A stretch of 64,000 nucleotides of DNA from DASSUW01 sp963789005 (GTDB lineage: Bacteria > Actinomycetota > Thermoleophilia > Solirubrobacterales > Solirubrobacteraceae), in contig CAWBIZ010000009.1 of NCBI GenBank assembly GCA_963789005.1, forward strand, positions 124,001-188,000, in the 5' to 3' direction. The notes under the pieces are model-generated. The model had not been told where the DNA came from and did not search any database. It saw only the letters and a program-made list of their open reading frames with translations. Every line of letters begins with the position of its first letter. The stretch's first letter is position 1. Shown here in pieces: positions 50,437 through 58,828 of this stretch. The position numbers and the translations under genes are program-made.

Positions 50437-50751
50437 CTAGCCGACGACGGAACCGTCGGCGTCGGTGAGCGGGAGCCGGACGACCGCGATGTCGCGCGGG
50501 TCGGGCGCCTCCTCGGCGATCACGGTCTCGAACTCCGGCTCGGGCTCGGGGACGACCTCCTCGATGCCGTGCAGGGCGTACTCCGGCCCGACCCCTCGCC
50601 GCGTGGCCTGGGCCGTGTATGTGCGCTCGCCTACGGCAAGCGTGAGCGTGAGCGGGCCCGCGCCGGCTTCGAGGCTCACGAGCACGAGTGCGTCCGTCGG
50701 CGGCGGAGGCGGCGGGGTCCGGCGGCCGAAGAGCGAGCTGAGCAAGGACAT
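50437..50751 (-). CDS. N-terminal part of the interrupted EAL-HDOD gene
   Basis: 104 residues, starting MSLLSSLFGRRTPPPPPP and ending PLTDADGSVVG before TAG. The ending matches the beginning of the EAL domain in YuxH-like proteins (R-Q-P-I-x-D-x-D-x-R-V-V-G-Y-E-L), and reading through TAG continues E-L-V-V-D-D in the same frame. A Pro-rich linker and a small beta-rich region (LTLTLAVGERTYTAQATRR) precede it. Either the gene is broken, the stop is suppressed, or one base is wrong. Confidence 0.65.
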   Translation of the reverse strand: MSLLSSLFGRRTPPPPPPTDALVLVSLEAGAGPLTLTLAVGERTYTAQATRRGVGPEYALHGIEEVVPEPEPEFETVIAEEAPDPRDIAVVRLPLTDADGSVVG

Positions 50752-50804
50752 GCTTCACCCTGTCGTCGGCGGCCCGACGGATGATCTTGAGCGATACTCG
50801 CGAC

Positions 50805-51143
50805 TTGATCCTCGTCGACGAGCTGCGGGAATACCCCCACACCAGGCTGCCGTTCAAGCACTGGAGCCACATGGTCAGCGACGAGAGCTTCGACGAGCTG
50901 CACGCGTTCGCCGCGCAGCTGGGAATCCCGCGGCACCGGTTCCAGGGCGACCACTACGACCTGCCGGACTTCGTACACGCGCGCGCTGTGGCCGCCGGGG
51001 CCGTCGAGGTCGGCACGCGCGAGCTGACGGCGCGGATGGTCGGGCCGCGCGGCGATCGCGTGCGGGAGCGGCGGCAGGCCCGGGTGTCAGCGGTCCATGC
51101 GGCGCAGCCCGCCCACGGCGAGCGCGCCCAGGAAGGCCGCTAG
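50805..51143 (+). CDS. DUF4031 domain protein
   Basis: 112 residues from TTG 50805 (or 120 from ATG 50781). The core MILVDELREYP, HWSHMVSDESFDELHAFAAQ, LGIPRHRFQGDHYDLPD and ARAVAAGAVEVGTRELTARM is the DUF4031 signature; function unknown. GATACT ends 6 bases before the TTG. Its last 57 bases overlap the convergent ABC permease gene; the C-terminal 30 residues look unstructured. Confidence 0.8.
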   Translation: MILVDELREYPHTRLPFKHWSHMVSDESFDELHAFAAQLGIPRHRFQGDHYDLPDFVHARAVAAGAVEVGTRELTARMVGPRGDRVRERRQARVSAVHAAQPAHGERAQEGR

Positions 51144-51854
51144 ACCGAGCAGCGCGACGACCCCCGGCCACGTGTTGGCCAGGCTCGGCTCGATCCCGAC
51201 GACGGTCGCCTGCCGGGCCATCTCGAGCACGTAGGTAATCGGGTTGTACTCCGCGACCTCGGCCAGCCAGCCGCGCAGCAGCACCTCCGGCGTGTACGCG
51301 GTCGAGAGGAAGACCGCGAGGAAGACCCCCTGCTGCATCAGCGGCCCGGCCTGCTGGGTGCGGAACACGACCGCCAGGTAGATCCCCCACAGCGCCGCGA
51401 CCGCGCAGAAGCTGGCCGCGGCGACGTACAGCAACACCACCCCGACGACGCCGCCGGGAAGCTCCGCGCCGATCGCCAGCCCCACCAGCAGCACCACCGT
51501 GGCGGGCACGAGCGAGCGCGTGACGGCGCCGAGGATCGGGCCGATCACCAGCAGCGGGCGCGGCACGGGCGCCACCAGCAGCCGGTCGAACCAGCCCTGC
51601 TCGATGTCGCGCGCGAGGTTCGACCCGGTGGCCGCGCCCGCGAAGCCGGCTCCCTGGAGGCACGACAGCGGCACGATCCAGGACAGGTAGGAGTCGGTCG
51701 GGAAGCCGTCGAGCCCGGTGAGCCGGCCGAACTGGCCGCTCATCCCGAGCATGAAGACGACCGGCGCCACGGTCGCGGGCAGGAGCGCGCCGCGCACGCG
51801 CAGCACCTCGTTGAGCGAGCGCCGCCAGAGCGTGAGCGCGACCGCGGCCGTCAT
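51087..51854 (-). CDS. ABC-2 type permease (DrrB-like), second
   Basis: 255 residues with six membrane helices and the ABC-2 signature region AEYNPITYVLEMARQATVVG near the end. ATG 51854 overlaps the stop of the other permease gene (ATGA). With the ATPase at 52.6 kb it forms an exporter like the DrrAB drug or lipid exporters; two different permeases suggest a heterodimeric membrane part. Confidence 0.9.
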   Translation of the reverse strand: MTAAVALTLWRRSLNEVLRVRGALLPATVAPVVFMLGMSGQFGRLTGLDGFPTDSYLSWIVPLSCLQGAGFAGAATGSNLARDIEQGWFDRLLVAPVPRPLLVIGPILGAVTRSLVPATVVLLVGLAIGAELPGGVVGVVLLYVAAASFCAVAALWGIYLAVVFRTQQAGPLMQQGVFLAVFLSTAYTPEVLLRGWLAEVAEYNPITYVLEMARQATVVGIEPSLANTWPGVVALLGLAAFLGALAVGGLRRMDR

Positions 51855-52629
51855 GTCCGGCGCAGCCGCTCGTGCAGCGCGAAGGTCGAGAGCGCGGTGG
51901 TGGCGACCGCCGTGCCCAGCGCGGCCGCCAGCCCGAGCCACGGGTTGCCGAGCTCGGGGTCGCCGGCCAGCAGACCGCGCACCGCCTCGACCACGTAGGT
52001 CAGCGGGTTGAAGTCGGCCGCGTCCCGCAGCACCGGCGTGAGCAGCTCCTGCGGGAAGAACGCCGGCGCCGTGAACAGCAGCACGAACATGAACGGGAAC
52101 AGGCTCTGCAGCAGCGACAGCGAGCCGGTCCGCAGCGCGATCGCCGCCGACACGCCGCCCATCCCCACCGCGGTCAGGCCCGCGAGCCCGACCGTGGCCA
52201 CCGCGCCGGCCACCCCGCCCGGATACTCCGCGCCGAACAGCAGCGCGACGACGAGGAAGAAGCTCGCCTGCAGGAGCGCGAGCACCAGCGTCCCCCACAG
52301 CCGGCCGAGCACGAGGCTGGTACGCCGCACGGGAGCCGCCAGCAGCCGGTCGAAGAAGCCGAACTCGATGTCGGAGGCCATCGCGATGCCGGCGGTCAGC
52401 CCGGCGAGGATCGTCCCCTGCACGATCGTCCCCGGGACCACGAAGGTCAGGTAGGAGGCCACGTCGGGGAAGTCGTCGAGCCCCTGCGCCGCGCTCGTGC
52501 CGCTGGCGATCACCGCGAGCAGCATCAGCGGGAGCACGAACGTCGGCATCAGCAGCTGCGCGCGGCGGAACTGCACGCTCGTCGCCCGGCGGCCGAGCGC
52601 GGCCACCACCCGCCACTCCTGGGCAAGGC

Positions 52630-52633
<4 letters not shown>
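51851..52633 (-). CDS. ABC-2 type permease (DrrB-like), first
   Basis: 260 residues, six membrane helices, with DIEFGFFDRLLAAPVRRTSLV and RDAADFNPLTYVVEAVRGLL typical of DrrB-like ABC-2 permeases. GTG 52633 overlaps the ATPase stop (GTGA). It is similar in plan to the next gene, suggesting an old duplication. Confidence 0.92.
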
Positions 52634-53610
<977 letters not shown>

Positions 53611-53657
53611 GAGGCCCTGGACCTGGACGGCCGGGGCGCCGCTGTCGGACCCGCCGG

Positions 53658-53855
53658 TCAGGACGCCCGTGACCCGTCGTCGTCCACGAGCTCGCCGTTC
53701 GTCGCCGTCGCGTCGGCGAGACGGCTGCGTAGGCGCTCGCGCAGCTCGTCCGGCTCGAGATCGCTCTCCGGCCGGCGGTTGCGGGCCACGGCGACGCCCG
53801 TCGCGGCGACGCCGGCCGCGCCCGCGACACCGATCAGCTTCCAGGGGATGCGCAT
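53658..53855 (-). CDS. Small membrane-anchored protein (65 residues)
   Basis: One N-terminal hydrophobic helix (LIGVAGAAGVAATGVAVA) followed by a charged tail (ESDLEPDELRERLRSRLADA). ATG 53855 shares a bidirectional -10 with the divergent gene. Upstream of and coupled to the ABC exporter genes; role unknown. Confidence 0.6.
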   Translation of the reverse strand: MRIPWKLIGVAGAAGVAATGVAVARNRRPESDLEPDELRERLRSRLADATATNGELVDDDGSRAS

Positions 53856-53864
53856 CGACCCAAG

Positions 53865-53871
53865 TAGGTTA
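53865..53871. promoter_or_regulatory. Symmetric -10 element for two divergent genes
   Basis: TAGGTTA gives TAGGTT on the plus strand, 8 bases before GTG 53879, and TAACCT on the minus strand, 10 bases before ATG 53855. The whole intergenic gap is 23 bases, so both transcripts must start here or inside the opposite gene. Confidence 0.5.
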
Positions 53872-53878
53872 CGGCCCC

Positions 53879-54490
53879 GTGAGCGTCTCCACCCTGTCAC
53901 TCGCCGACGCGGTGGCCACCGCGGCGACCGGCGACCTCTGGCTGTTCCGCGGCCGCTCGCTGGCCGACCGTGCGATCCAGACCGTCACCAACAGCCCCGT
54001 CAACCACGTCGGGATGGCGGTCGTGCTCGACGACCTGCCGCCGCTGCTGTGGCACGCCGAGCTCGGCCGCTCCCTGCCCGACGTGTGGACCGGCGAGCGC
54101 CAGCGCGGCGTGCAGCTGCACGTACTCGCCGACGCGGTCCGCACGTGGGATGAGAAGTACGGCCAGCACGCCTTCCTGCGCCAGCTGCAGGGCACGCTCG
54201 AGCGCTCCCACGAGGACGAGCTGATGAAGGTGATCGACCGCTACGACGGGCGCCCGTTCCCCACCACGCCAGGCCTCATGCGGTCGTGGGCGACCGGGCG
54301 CGTGCGCCGGCGGGAGGCCACCAGGGAGGCCGTCTACTGCGCCGAGCTGGTCGCCACGACCTACCAGGCGATGGGCCTGCTGCCGGACAAGCGTCCCGCC
54401 AGCTGGTACGACCCCGGCCGGTTCTGGAGCGGCGACCGAATCGAGCTCGTCGAGCCGTTCGAGCTCGGCGAGGAGATCGCGATCACCTAG
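53879..54490 (+). CDS. YiiX-like permuted papain-fold (NlpC/P60 superfamily) protein
   Basis: 203 residues. GDLWLFRGRSLADRAIQTVTN then SPVNHVGMAVVLDD supplies the His of the permuted papain-like fold, and YCAELVATTYQAMGLL the Cys, as in YiiX/YebB-type cysteine hydrolases, thought to cut amide or lipid ester bonds. No signal peptide, so probably cytoplasmic. Substrate unknown. Confidence 0.8.
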   Translation: MSVSTLSLADAVATAATGDLWLFRGRSLADRAIQTVTNSPVNHVGMAVVLDDLPPLLWHAELGRSLPDVWTGERQRGVQLHVLADAVRTWDEKYGQHAFLRQLQGTLERSHEDELMKVIDRYDGRPFPTTPGLMRSWATGRVRRREATREAVYCAELVATTYQAMGLLPDKRPASWYDPGRFWSGDRIELVEPFELGEEIAIT

Positions 54491-54493
54491 CCG

Positions 54494-55396
54494 CTACTTG
54501 CAGGCGGCGTACGCGCGCGACGCCTTGTACGTCTTGCGGTTGGACGCCTTGACGACGACCGAGATCGTCGTCTTCTTGGCGGTCAGCTTGCGGAGCGTGA
54601 CCGTCTTCAGCGCGCCGCGGCCCTTGACCTTCGTCTTGCGGTTCACCGCCACCGTCGCGGTCAGCACGCGACCGCCGTACGGGGCGCGCAGCTTGAAGCG
54701 CATGGTCTTGGCGCGCACGCACGTGCCCGCGCGCGGGAGCCCGACACGGTCGGCGAGCGCGACGGTCGGCGTCGGGGTGGGCGTGGGCGTCCCCGTCGTC
54801 GGAGGCGGCGTCGCCATCGGAGTCGCGGTCGGACTCGGCGTCGGCGTGGGGGTGGCGGGTGCGGAGATCGCAGCGGCGCCCCACAGCAGACCGAGCGTCA
54901 TCGCGGAGCCCTGGAAGCGGTTGGGGTCGCCGGCCGGGAGGGCGAACGTGGCGATGAACTCGTACTCGCGCGCGCCGCTGCCGCTGATCGCGCCCGCGGC
55001 AAGCTCGCCGAAGCCGGCGAGCGGGCCGTCGTAGAGCGTCTCGGGAGCGGTCGGCACCGTGATGTCGGTCACTTGCAACAGCAGCGCGTCGGAGACCTTC
55101 CCGCCGCCCGCTCCCGGCACGTCGACGACCGCGCCGCGGCCGAGCACGAGCTGCCCGCCGAGCACGCCCGGGTTGCCGATCCGCACGGTGCCGCTGAGCT
55201 GGTCGCCGGGGCGCATGCCGGTCGTCCCGAGCACGGCGAGACCCTCGCGCGAGTTGACGATCGTGATGTCGCCGCTCGCGGCGAGCAGGCGCATGGCGGC
55301 GGCCTCCTGGCGGTCCTGCGCGGGCGCCGCGAACGCGAGCCCGAGCGCGGAAAGCGCCATGCCGAGTGCGGCGAGAAGGGGAAGCAGTCCACGCAT
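54494..55396 (-). CDS. Secreted TasA/CalY-like protein with PT-rich linker and basic C-terminal domain
   Basis: 300 residues: signal peptide (about 1-24, LLPLLAALGMALSALGLAFA), a TasA-like domain sharing ITIVNSREGLAVLGTTGMRPG and GTVRIGNPGVLGGQLVL with the protein at 58032-58622, a Pro/Thr linker (about 185-215, repeated P-T units) and a Lys/Arg-rich C-terminal domain with two Cys that could form a disulfide. ATG overlaps the stop of the Ig-like protein gene. Likely a minor or cell-attachment subunit of the fibre; this role is inference. Confidence 0.75.
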   Translation of the reverse strand: MRGLLPLLAALGMALSALGLAFAAPAQDRQEAAAMRLLAASGDITIVNSREGLAVLGTTGMRPGDQLSGTVRIGNPGVLGGQLVLGRGAVVDVPGAGGGKVSDALLLQVTDITVPTAPETLYDGPLAGFGELAAGAISGSGAREYEFIATFALPAGDPNRFQGSAMTLGLLWGAAAISAPATPTPTPSPTATPMATPPPTTGTPTPTPTPTVALADRVGLPRAGTCVRAKTMRFKLRAPYGGRVLTATVAVNRKTKVKGRGALKTVTLRKLTAKKTTISVVVKASNRKTYKASRAYAACK

Positions 55397-57456
55397 CAGA
55401 AGTCCGTGTCCGCCGCGCCGCTCTCGGTGACCAGCGTGGTGGAGCTCGCCTTGCCGCTGACGTCAGTGGCGGAAGCCGACGGGCGCCAGGTGATCGCCCC
55501 GGTCGTGGCGACGGTCTGCGGGGCGCCCGAGACCACGGTGCCGAGCTGAACGGTGATCGCGTTGCCGCTGCGGACCATCGTCGCGTTGAGGACGGCGTTG
55601 GCGGTGACGTAGTTGCGCTGGAGTTGGAGGTCCGTGACCCCGCTGACGATGTTCAGCCGCGTCGTGTTCGCCGCGTTGTAGAAGTCCATCCGGTCGTTGT
55701 TCGCGCTGTTGTTGAGCCTCACCGTGATGGCCGTGGAGGTGCCGGTCCAGCCGGCGAGGACCGAGGCCGGGGCCATCGGCTCGCTCCAGGTGAGCGAGAT
55801 CGTGTCGCCGGCGTCGGGCCGGCTGGCGACGCCGCCGTTGGTCGTCTGGACGTCGACGCCGGTGGGCGCGACGTTCTCGACGAAGCGCGACGTCACGACT
55901 GAGTTCGCGGTTCGCGGGAAATTGTCGGTGGCGACGGCGCGGATGTCGTAGAAGGCGTCGGCGACCGTCGTCGTGTTGAACGAGCACGTGTAGGGAGCGA
56001 CGGTGTCCGCCGCGCAGATGTTCGTCCACGTCCCGGCGCCGGCCGGCGAGCGCTGGAAGGTCACGTTGGCGATGCCGCCGCCGTCGGACGCCGTGGCGTT
56101 GAGCGTCACGGTGCCGGTCAGCGGGGTGCCCGGGTCGGTCAGCGAGACGGTCGGCACGACGTTGTCCACGCGCCGGTTGGTGATCGCCGTCGAGCCGGTC
56201 TCGTTGCCCGCCGCGTCGGTGCCGAGCGCGCGGACCTCGTACATGCCGTCGGCGATGGCCGTGGTCGCCCAGGCGCAGGAGTAGTTCGACGGCGCGCTGA
56301 CCGTCGTGTCGGTGCACCCGTCGAGCCAGGTGGTGTTGCCCACGAGCCGGTACTGACCCTTCCACGAGGCGATGCCCGACCCGGTGTCGGTCGCGGTGCC
56401 GCTGAGCGTGACCGAGCCGGCCAGCGGCGAGCCCGGGTTGGTGAGCGTCGGGGCGGCCGGGACCGTGTTGTCGATCCGGAACGTCGTGACGGCGCTGGTC
56501 GTGATGAAGCCGGCGTTGTCCTCGACGATCGCCTGCAGGTCGTACAGCCCGTCGGTGCGCGTCGTGGTGTCGAAGCCGGTGCACTCCCACGGTGCCGCGG
56601 TGTCGACGGCGCACACGTTCGCCCAGGCGCCGACGCCCTGCCGGATCTGGATCGTGACCTGCTTGACGCCGGAGCCTGCGCCGTCGGCGGCCGTCGCCGG
56701 CACGGTGATCGTGCCCTTGACCGACCCGAGGGCGGGGATCGAGCCGGTCGGCGCCGTGTTGTCGACGGTCCGGGTGAGCGTGAAGTCGTGCTCGTTGCCG
56801 ACGACGTCGGTGGCGCGAGCGCGCAGCTCGTGGTCGCCGTCGGCGAGCGTCGTGCTGTCGAGCGCGCACTCCTGCGGCGAGGTCAGGCCCGAGCACAGCG
56901 TGGTCCAGGAGCCGCCCGCCGGGCGGTAGGCGATGCTGAGCGAAACGAGGCCGCTGAGGGCGTCGGTCCCGGTCGCGGTCAGCAGCTCGGTCCCGCGGAT
57001 GACCCCGGGATCGCTGAGCGTGGCCACCGGCAGCGCGTTGTCGAACAGCCGCGCGAGGACGGTCGAGGTGCGCTGGTAGCCGGCCTGGTCAACGGCGATC
57101 GCGCGCACGTCGCGCACGCCGCTGGCCACGCCGGCCGAGTCCCAGTCGCACGTGTACGGCGCCGAGGTGTCCTCGCACGCGTCCGTCCACGTCCCGGCGC
57201 CCACCGGGGAGGTCTGGAAGCGCACGCGGTCGATGCCGCGCTCGGAGCTCGCGGTGCCGGAGAGGGGGACCACCCCGCGCCGCGGGGTGCCCGGGTCGTC
57301 CATCGACACGGCCACGGTGTTGAAGTCGGAGGCCGCTCCGAAGGCGTTGCCCGGGGAGGCCGAGACCGGCACGAAGTCCGCGCCCGAGGCGGTCAGCCCG
57401 GTGCCCGCGGCGACGACGACCGCGATCGCGATCCAGGTGCGCAGCAGGCGCTTCAC
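55396..57456 (-). CDS. Secreted multi-domain Ig-like repeat protein of the TasA/SipW operon
   Basis: 686 residues. Signal peptide (LLRTWIAIAVVVAAGTGLTASG) ends in SGADF, the same post-cleavage motif as the TasA-like protein. Five repeats of about 95 residues follow, each with a pair of Cys and phrases such as GAGTWTNICAADTVAPYTCSF, VDNTAPTGS and LTDPGTPLTGTVTL, typical of bacterial Ig-like modules. A C-terminal domain (TISLTWSEPMAPASVLAGWT, Asn-rich middle) differs. GTG 57456 overlaps the sipW stop. Probably an extracellular adhesin or matrix partner. Confidence 0.8.
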   Translation of the reverse strand: MKRLLRTWIAIAVVVAAGTGLTASGADFVPVSASPGNAFGAASDFNTVAVSMDDPGTPRRGVVPLSGTASSERGIDRVRFQTSPVGAGTWTDACEDTSAPYTCDWDSAGVASGVRDVRAIAVDQAGYQRTSTVLARLFDNALPVATLSDPGVIRGTELLTATGTDALSGLVSLSIAYRPAGGSWTTLCSGLTSPQECALDSTTLADGDHELRARATDVVGNEHDFTLTRTVDNTAPTGSIPALGSVKGTITVPATAADGAGSGVKQVTIQIRQGVGAWANVCAVDTAAPWECTGFDTTTRTDGLYDLQAIVEDNAGFITTSAVTTFRIDNTVPAAPTLTNPGSPLAGSVTLSGTATDTGSGIASWKGQYRLVGNTTWLDGCTDTTVSAPSNYSCAWATTAIADGMYEVRALGTDAAGNETGSTAITNRRVDNVVPTVSLTDPGTPLTGTVTLNATASDGGGIANVTFQRSPAGAGTWTNICAADTVAPYTCSFNTTTVADAFYDIRAVATDNFPRTANSVVTSRFVENVAPTGVDVQTTNGGVASRPDAGDTISLTWSEPMAPASVLAGWTGTSTAITVRLNNSANNDRMDFYNAANTTRLNIVSGVTDLQLQRNYVTANAVLNATMVRSGNAITVQLGTVVSGAPQTVATTGAITWRPSASATDVSGKASSTTLVTESGAADTDF

Positions 57457-58007
57457 GCCGCGGCCTCCGCGCTGCGGCGGGCGGCCTCGGCGCCGAGCCG
57501 CCGCCACAGGCCGGCGAGGCTGAGGACGACGAGCAGAAGTGCGGGGAGCGTGACGAATGCGGTGCGCACGTCGCGGCGCCCGAGGGCGGCGAGTGCATGC
57601 CCGGCGTAGGGGATGCCGTAGCGCACCCGGGCCTGGGTCGGCTGCCCGAGCCGGAAGGTCCACGGATCGGCGATCGGGTTGGCGTCGCCGCGCGTGCGGA
57701 ACACGCGCTGGCCGGCGTCGTCACGGTCGATCGAGACGATCCGGTGGGTGATCAGGTGATCGGGGCCGGCACCGGCGGGAGGCTCGTACGTGATGACGTC
57801 GCCTTCGCGGAGGTCGGCGACCGGCACGACCTCGGCCAGGACGAGCGAGCCCTGGTCGTAGGTGCCCGTCATGGAGCCGGAGACGATCGCGTAGCGTTGC
57901 CAGCCCAGGAGGGCCGGAGCCAGCGCTGCCAGTGCGGCGAGCACCGCAATGGCGAGCGCCGCGCCGGACGCAATGCGCCCGGCGCGGCGGATCATCCCGT
58001 TCCCCAT
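57453..58007 (-). CDS. sipW: SipW-type signal peptidase I (S26B family)
   Basis: 184 residues. N-terminal membrane helix (GAALAIAVLAALAALAPALL), catalytic Ser in IVSGSMTGTYDQGSLVL, then EGDVITYEP, and HLITHRIVSID where the general base is His instead of Lys, the mark of ER/archaeal/SipW-type enzymes; RTRGDANPIADPW completes the fold. A C-terminal membrane helix follows (TLPALLLVVLSLAGLW). Such peptidases process TasA-family precursors. It lies between the TasA-like gene and the Ig-like gene, both with matching signal peptides. Confidence 0.9.
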   Translation of the reverse strand: MGNGMIRRAGRIASGAALAIAVLAALAALAPALLGWQRYAIVSGSMTGTYDQGSLVLAEVVPVADLREGDVITYEPPAGAGPDHLITHRIVSIDRDDAGQRVFRTRGDANPIADPWTFRLGQPTQARVRYGIPYAGHALAALGRRDVRTAFVTLPALLLVVLSLAGLWRRLGAEAARRSAEAAA

Positions 58008-58031
58008 GAACGTTTCTGCGGGCGGTGTCGC

Positions 58032-58622
58032 CTAGGAGGCGGCGTTGAAGTCGAACTCGACGCTCGACGTGTCGCCCTGATAGTTGTCGTTGGCGCTGCC
58101 GTCGAGCTGCACCGTGAACTCGTAGCGGTGCTTGGCGCCGGCGGCGTAGGTGCCGAGCGCGTCGATCGCGTAGCCGCCGGTGCCCATCTGGGCGATCGTG
58201 CCGCCGGTGAACTTGACCACGTCGTCGCCGTTGCCACAGGCCGGCGCGACGGCGCCGACGAACGTGCCGCAGTCGACCACGGTGACGTTGAGCTTGCCCG
58301 AGAGCGGGTTGGTGCCGTCGCTGTCGACGGGCGCGGTGCGCGAGAGCGTGAACGCGCCGCTGAGGCTGCCGCTGTTCTCGATGTCGACGGTGCCGGTGGT
58401 GGCGGGGCCGGCGGGGCGCATGTTGCTCGCGGTGAGCACCGCAACGCCCTCGTTCGAGTTGACGATGCTCAGCGTGCCCGCGGCGAAGGTGTTCGACGGG
58501 TTGGCCGAGCTGGCCGTGAAGTCTGCGCCCGAGCCGACGACGGCGCCGGCGGCGAGCAGAAGGGTCAGAAGCGCGCCGGCAGCGAGCTTCGGCTGGCCCA
58601 CGAGGACCTTGAGACGGGACAT
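58032..58622 (-). CDS. TasA/CalY (camelysin)-like secreted fibre protein
   Basis: 196 residues. Signal peptide with membrane stretch (LAAGALLTLLLAAGAVVGSG) followed by ADFTASSANPSNTFAAGTLSI, the pattern of TasA/CalY precursors cut by SipW. The mature part has the jelly-roll-like phrases MRPAGPATTGTVDIENSGSL and GAKHRYEFTVQLDGSANDNY. TasA family proteins polymerise into biofilm fibres. Strong SD (AAGGAG) 10 bases before the ATG, unlike most genes in the window. First gene of a four-gene operon preceded by a c-di-GMP-I riboswitch. Confidence 0.88.
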   Translation of the reverse strand: MSRLKVLVGQPKLAAGALLTLLLAAGAVVGSGADFTASSANPSNTFAAGTLSIVNSNEGVAVLTASNMRPAGPATTGTVDIENSGSLSGAFTLSRTAPVDSDGTNPLSGKLNVTVVDCGTFVGAVAPACGNGDDVVKFTGGTIAQMGTGGYAIDALGTYAAGAKHRYEFTVQLDGSANDNYQGDTSSVEFDFNAAS

Positions 58623-58623
58623 G

Positions 58624-58640
58624 GCGAGATGGCTCCTTGG
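58624..58640 (-). promoter_or_regulatory. Ribosome-binding region of the TasA-like gene and putative anti-SD pairing partner
   Basis: In the transcript, CCAAGGAG is followed by CCAUCUCGCC and AUG. GAGCCAUCUCGC (58635-58624) is perfectly complementary over 12 bases to GCGAGAUGGCUC inside the aptamer (58704-58693). Pairing would cover half of the SD and the spacer. The SD can also fold into a small CUCC-CCAA-GGAG hairpin. The same CCUCCCCAAGGAG leader occurs before the gene at 59163-59678. Confidence 0.65.
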
Positions 58641-58680
58641 GGAGGACGGAATGCCTTATGTGGGCGCTGGATGTGCGCCC

Positions 58681-58766
58681 TTACCGGCAACCGAGCCATC
58701 TCGCGCGGGCGCGAGACCTCTGGCTTTGCGTCCCCGCCTCACGACGGGTTTGCCTTGGTCAGTGCC
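58681..58766 (-). ncRNA. Cyclic di-GMP class I (GEMM-I) riboswitch aptamer
   Basis: Read on the minus strand (58766 to 58681). The conserved core GGCAAACC (58754-58747) and GGGACGCAAAGCC (58734-58722) flank a hairpin CCGUC-GUGA-GGCGG whose GNRA tetraloop is the usual dock for a P3 receptor. A second stem UCUCGCG-CCCG-CGCGAGA (58716-58699) follows, then AUGGCUCGGUUGCCGGU, whose GGUU can pair with GACC at the 5' end to close P1. These are the hallmarks of the c-di-GMP-I aptamer. It ends about 60 bases before the TasA-like start, leaving room for an expression platform. Confidence 0.9.
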
Positions 58767-58775
58767 CTAACTATC

Positions 58776-58787
58776 GGGTCCTGACCC
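58776..58787. repeat. GGGTC-CT-GACCC palindrome upstream of the riboswitch
   Basis: Short palindrome about 10 bases before the aptamer, near an AT-rich GATAGTTA (minus strand, about 58775-58768) that could be the operon's -10. It resembles the palindromes at 43004 and 2833 and could bind a common regulator. Confidence 0.35.
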
Positions 58788-58828
58788 CATTTCCTTGAGC
58801 CACTGGACAAATGGCTGGACGCGCGGAG

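Noticed and set aside
50437..50439. TAG recoded as an amino acid (pyrrolysine or altered code)
   Set aside because: TAG is used as a normal stop by many genes here (for example rel, the antiporter and the P5C dehydrogenase); no recoding signal was seen. Mutation or error is simpler.
54690..54860. GC-rich repetitive stretch as a DNA satellite
   Set aside because: It encodes the Pro/Thr linker of the secreted protein in frame; codon repetition explains it.
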